From RUG12395 sp045541735 (GTDB lineage: Bacteria > Bacillota > Clostridia > Oscillospirales > CAG-272), in assembly GCA_045541735.1 (NCBI GenBank), contig JAZQJQ010000157.1, forward strand, positions 1-25,363: a DNA stretch of 25,363 bases, in the 5' to 3' direction. This document shows, in pieces, positions 22,421 to 25,363 of this stretch. A program made the translations under genes and the position numbers. The notes under the pieces are model-generated. The model did no database searches. It saw only the letters and a list, made by a program, of their open reading frames with translations, and was not told the DNA's origin. Numbering within the stretch: position 1 is the stretch's first letter; the number at the start of each line of letters is the position of its first letter.

Positions 22421-25006
22421 ATGAAAGCGAAAAGACTTTTGGCTTTGGCGCTTGCCTTGATTACTGCGCTTGCGGTCATACCCTTTACCGCAACAGCCGT
22501 TTCAGTAATTCCGATATCAAGTGCCGAACAGCTCGTCTCGTTGATGAACGATCCGGAAAAATGGGGCGGCGCTTATTATCTCACGGCGGATATTGATCTT
22601 GCGGGGGTTGAGGAGCAGGCTCCCATCGGTATGCAGAATGATGCTTTCAGCGGATATTTTGACGGAATGGGTCATAGCATTACCGGTCTCAACATTGAAG
22701 GTGAGAAGCACCTCGGTCTGTTTGGCTGGGTGCACAATGCAACCATCAAAAATCTTTCGGTAAGCGGTACCGTTACGGCATCTACCACCGAGAGCAGAGG
22801 TAACGGCGGTCTTGCAGGTATTATCAGCGGCAATACGCTTATCGAGAACGTATGCGTGTCGGTGAACGTAAGCTCTCAGTCTGCGGCTGTTGGCGGACTT
22901 GCGGGTTATGTGTTCCCCTATTCAACCGGTACGGTGAGTATTATCAACTGCCATTCCGACAGCACGGTCAAAGGAACTCTCGGCGTAGGCTCACTTATCG
23001 GTATTATGACAGCGGGCAGAGAGCAGAATACCACTAATCCCGTTGCCTCGGGCTCGGTCAACATTATTGACTGTTCGTCCGACGGAACGGTATATTACGC
23101 GCCCGCTTCAGGCTATTACGCTCAGAGCGGCGGACTTATCGGACAGATACTCCATTATAATTCTGACAATTTTGAGATCAATATTGTTGGCTGTGTCAAC
23201 GATGCCCTTGTGCTTTCCGATACTTCAGATCAGGCGGATAAGGGCAGAGTGGGCGGTATCGTGGGCTGGATAGCCAGCGGGAATTCTTCCATTAACGCGG
23301 GCGAAAACGCAGGTGTTATCAACATAGCTTCCTGTGTTAACAATGCGGCTCTCAAAGCAAGAGCGGGACTTGGCGGAATCGTTGGCGTTGCTTCTATTTA
23401 TGATTCCGCGGATTATTCGCTTAACATCCTTAATTGCGTTAACCATGGCGCGCTTACCACCTCTGCAGGCGGTTACAACGGCGGTATCGCAGGATGGGTA
23501 GAAGGCGGAAACGTAAAGATTAGCGCTTGTAAAAACGACGGAATCATATCTGCTGCGAAAACTTCAAGCAGCAGTCATGCAGGAGGTATCTTGGGTTATG
23601 CAGGCCTTGTAAGCGGTGCAGCAGGACTGACTCTTGAAGTATCGTATTCTGCAAACTATGCATCAGTCACCGGTACCGGATATTATGTCGGCGGTGTTAT
23701 CGGAACCATTCAGGACGGTGTTCACACTGTTTCCGATTGTGCGAATTACGGTTCCGTAACAGCGGACCGTGCAGTTGGCGGAATCATCGGTTGGGCACAG
23801 AGATCAACCGCAAATGCAAAATGGAAGATAAGCCTCAGCAATTCTTTTAATCATGGAACCATCTACGGACCGACCAAACTCATCGGAAGTATATTCGGAT
23901 ATCCTCACGCAAGCTTCCCGTTGACGGTTTCCAACTGTTACTATCTCACAGGCTCTGCAACCCAGGGAAGCACCGTTCAGAATGCCGTAGGTCATAGTAC
24001 TGCCGGTTCTGTTACTGCAGATGCATCCGGCTACAATTCGATGGCATTGGGCTTTATCACTGCCGGAGTAGTTTCGCCGATGCTTAACGGAGATCCCTCA
24101 TCCGGAGCATGGGAGCAGGGAACCGAATACCCCGAGCTTACTGCAATCAAGTCACTTCCTGCCGAGGAGGCAGTAACCGAGATAACCAACATCAGCCTTT
24201 CCGTTGGTACCGACCTTTCCTTCAACGCGTTTGCAACTCTTGCAGACGGTGTTGATGCGGCTGATACCAAGGTCGTATTTACGTATGCAGACGAGGAACC
24301 TGTTGAGGTAACTGCAGAAGCGGCAGGAGATCTTTATAGATATACTCTTAAGGCGCTTTCTCCTCAGGCAATGACCGAGCTTATAACCGTGGAGCTTTAC
24401 GTTGGCGATGAGCTTGTTGACAAGACACAGCAGACCGTGCGCGGCTACTGCGAACAGCTTATCGACAGCGAGGAAAGCTCGGATGCTCTTATACAGCTTG
24501 CAAAGGATATTCTTGCCTACGGTGCTGCTGCGCAGGAATACAGAGATTACAATCTTGACAGCCTTGCAAATGAAGGCGTTGAGGGCGCAACTGAATTTGC
24601 TCAGCTCGGTGCAGATAAGTATATTGCAAAAGTAGAAAACGGAGAAGCCGTTGACGGTGTTAAGTTCACCGGCATAGGTGTACGCTTTGATTACGTAAAC
24701 AGCGTATTCTTTAAGCTGACTGCTCCTTCTGTTGACGGTATAACCGTTACTGTTAACGGTAACGAGTGTGCAGTAGAGGAGTACGGAGACAGCTACATCG
24801 TATACAGCGATCCGATCAATGCAACGGAGTTTGACGGCGAGGTAGTTGCGGTTCTCAAGTCAGGGGATACCGTTGTTCAGACCGTTACTTACAGCGTTGC
24901 ATCCTTTGTGTACGAAATGCAGAACGCTGAAAACAGCGAGGCGGCCGAGCTTGCAAAAGCGCTCTACAATTACGGACTTTCCGCAATCGCTTATTCTGCA
25001 AACTGA
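22421..25006 (+). CDS. Secreted GLUG-repeat surface protein with clostridial C-terminal domain
   Basis: The 861-residue protein has a signal peptide (about 1-27). Residues about 30-115 are closely similar to the N-terminus of the other GLUG protein (Tyr-Tyr-Leu-Thr-Ala-Asp-Ile-Asp-Leu, Phe-Asp-Gly-Met-Gly-His, Thr-Ile-Lys-Asn-Leu), so the two are paralogues. GLUG repeats with Val-Gly-Gly-Ile/Val-Ile-Gly cores continue to about 520. Residues about 585-861 form a different domain ending Ala-Lys-Ala-Leu-Tyr-Asn-Tyr-Gly-Leu-Ser-Ala-Ile-Ala-Tyr, a C-terminal pattern I know from secreted Clostridia proteins of unknown role. There is no LPxTG and no membrane anchor, so it is probably released or held non-covalently. 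It is transcribed separately from the GRE2 operon. Confidence 0.75.
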   Translation: MKAKRLLALALALITALAVIPFTATAVSVIPISSAEQLVSLMNDPEKWGGAYYLTADIDLAGVEEQAPIGMQNDAFSGYFDGMGHSITGLNIEGEKHLGLFGWVHNATIKNLSVSGTVTASTTESRGNGGLAGIISGNTLIENVCVSVNVSSQSAAVGGLAGYVFPYSTGTVSIINCHSDSTVKGTLGVGSLIGIMTAGREQNTTNPVASGSVNIIDCSSDGTVYYAPASGYYAQSGGLIGQILHYNSDNFEINIVGCVNDALVLSDTSDQADKGRVGGIVGWIASGNSSINAGENAGVINIASCVNNAALKARAGLGGIVGVASIYDSADYSLNILNCVNHGALTTSAGGYNGGIAGWVEGGNVKISACKNDGIISAAKTSSSSHAGGILGYAGLVSGAAGLTLEVSYSANYASVTGTGYYVGGVIGTIQDGVHTVSDCANYGSVTADRAVGGIIGWAQRSTANAKWKISLSNSFNHGTIYGPTKLIGSIFGYPHASFPLTVSNCYYLTGSATQGSTVQNAVGHSTAGSVTADASGYNSMALGFITAGVVSPMLNGDPSSGAWEQGTEYPELTAIKSLPAEEAVTEITNISLSVGTDLSFNAFATLADGVDAADTKVVFTYADEEPVEVTAEAAGDLYRYTLKALSPQAMTELITVELYVGDELVDKTQQTVRGYCEQLIDSEESSDALIQLAKDILAYGAAAQEYRDYNLDSLANEGVEGATEFAQLGADKYIAKVENGEAVDGVKFTGIGVRFDYVNSVFFKLTAPSVDGITVTVNGNECAVEEYGDSYIVYSDPINATEFDGEVVAVLKSGDTVVQTVTYSVASFVYEMQNAENSEAAELAKALYNYGLSAIAYSAN

Positions 25007-25021
25007 TAAGGAGGTAGTTAA

Positions 25022-25168
25022 ATGAAAATGAATAATAATAACAAAAAAGCAGAATACCTCCATCCAGAAGTGGAGATAGTGAGCTTTCAGCCCATTGATG
25101 TTCTTACCGCAAACGGACTCAGTGCCTTTAATGTAGAAAGCTCGTTAAATAGCTGGCTGCTTGGATGA
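25022..25168 (+). CDS. Small 48-residue protein, possible peptide precursor
   Basis: AAGGAGG lies 7 bases before the ATG and the gene starts 15 bases after the GLUG stop. The product begins Met-Lys-Met-Asn-Asn-Asn-Asn-Lys-Lys, then has Tyr-Leu-His-Pro-Glu-Val-Glu-Ile-Val-Ser-Phe, Asp-Val-Leu-Thr-Ala-Asn-Gly and ends Ser-Trp-Leu-Leu-Gly. There is no signal peptide or membrane helix. Clostridia carry many short proteins of this shape (Pro-Glu-hydrophobic-Glu then Asp-Val-Ile/Leu-Thr); their function is unknown and some resemble precursors of modified peptides. No modifying enzyme gene is visible beside it. The strong ribosome site and the terminator just after it support a real gene. Confidence 0.65.
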   Translation: MKMNNNNKKAEYLHPEVEIVSFQPIDVLTANGLSAFNVESSLNSWLLG

Positions 25169-25190
25169 TTTTACTCGAAAAGAGAGAGTT

Positions 25191-25220
25191 AAGGGCGGCT
25201 ATGCCGCCCTTGTTCTTTTT
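25191..25220 (+). terminator. Strong intrinsic terminator
   Basis: AAGGGCGGC (25191-25199) pairs with GCCGCCCTT (25203-25211) around loop TAT, followed by GTTCTTTTT. It closes the GLUG2/small-protein unit. Confidence 0.92.
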
Positions 25221-25244
25221 AACTTTAAATGAGGAAAAAGTGTT

Positions 25245-25363
25245 ATGAAACGTTGTTTTTGCCTATTTTTTGCTTTGATTTTCTGTTTAAGTTCGCTTTA
25301 CGCTTGCGGGGGCGGCGTTGCGATAGATACTACCGATCCCGCAACTGAGCCTCCCGCGACGGA
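25245..25363 (+). CDS. Lipoprotein, 3' end outside the window
   Basis: The visible 39 residues are a signal peptide with lipobox Ser-Leu-Tyr-Ala-Cys21 followed by Gly-Gly-Gly and a Thr/Pro linker (Asp-Pro-Ala-Thr-Glu-Pro-Pro-Ala-Thr). GAGGAA lies about 10 bases before the ATG. The start resembles the solute-binding lipoprotein in the GRE2 operon (Cys-Gly-Gly, then a Thr/Pro linker), so a second solute-binding protein is likely but unproven. Confidence 0.65.
   Translation, partial: MKRCFCLFFALIFCLSSLYACGGGVAIDTTDPATEPPAT

Noticed and set aside
1..25363. tRNA, rRNA or CRISPR loci and transposase genes
   Set aside because: None recognised on either strand by eye; short unusual RNAs cannot be excluded without a covariance-model search.

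Overview
The window looks like a chromosome segment of a strictly anaerobic, moderate-GC Gram-positive bacterium of the Clostridia, probably a gut or rumen commensal. The signs are strong AGGAGG-type ribosome sites, consensus sigma-A promoters, lipoproteins with Ser/Thr/Pro linkers, an xPxTG sorting signal, GLUG-repeat surface proteins and two oxygen-sensitive glycyl radical enzyme (GRE) operons. The genus cannot be named from sequence alone.

Region 1 (1-1130) is the tail of an arsenic/thiol operon: a DUF2703-like fragment, a thioredoxin-fold protein with Cys-Cys-Cys-Gly repeats, and a thioredoxin-type arsenate reductase. A gene-poor stretch with a strong terminator follows (1131-1540). Region 2 (1545-2833) is a two-gene ECF sigma factor plus membrane partner cassette with its own promoter and terminator. 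Region 3 (2834-3412) has no intact gene; it holds a perfect 24-bp inverted repeat and two weak gene remnants.

Region 4 (3413-22347) is the main content. It has three transcription units: (a) a 3-hydroxyacyl-CoA dehydrogenase-family enzyme; (b) GRE1, its activase, and a 1773-residue secreted protein with beta-helix repeats and a GH43-like domain; (c) GRE2, its activase, a solute-binding lipoprotein, a sortase-anchored GLUG protein and a short-chain dehydrogenase. A DMT-type transporter runs divergently from (b), and an AraC-family regulator runs divergently from (c). Promoters of (a), (b) and (c) share a 33-34 bp element that begins CGGAAAAG(T/A)ATAAA and ends at a TTTACA/TTTTAA -35 box. I infer one regulon, most simply controlled by the AraC protein. 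It would link surface capture or cleavage of a glycan or glycoconjugate to radical C-O, C-N or C-S bond cleavage inside the cell, followed by redox steps. The substrate is unknown. Neither GRE can be assigned to a characterised class by motif.

Region 5 (22382-25363) has a second GLUG protein, paralogous at its N-terminus to the first, a 48-residue peptide gene directly after it, a strong terminator, and the start of another lipoprotein that runs off the window.
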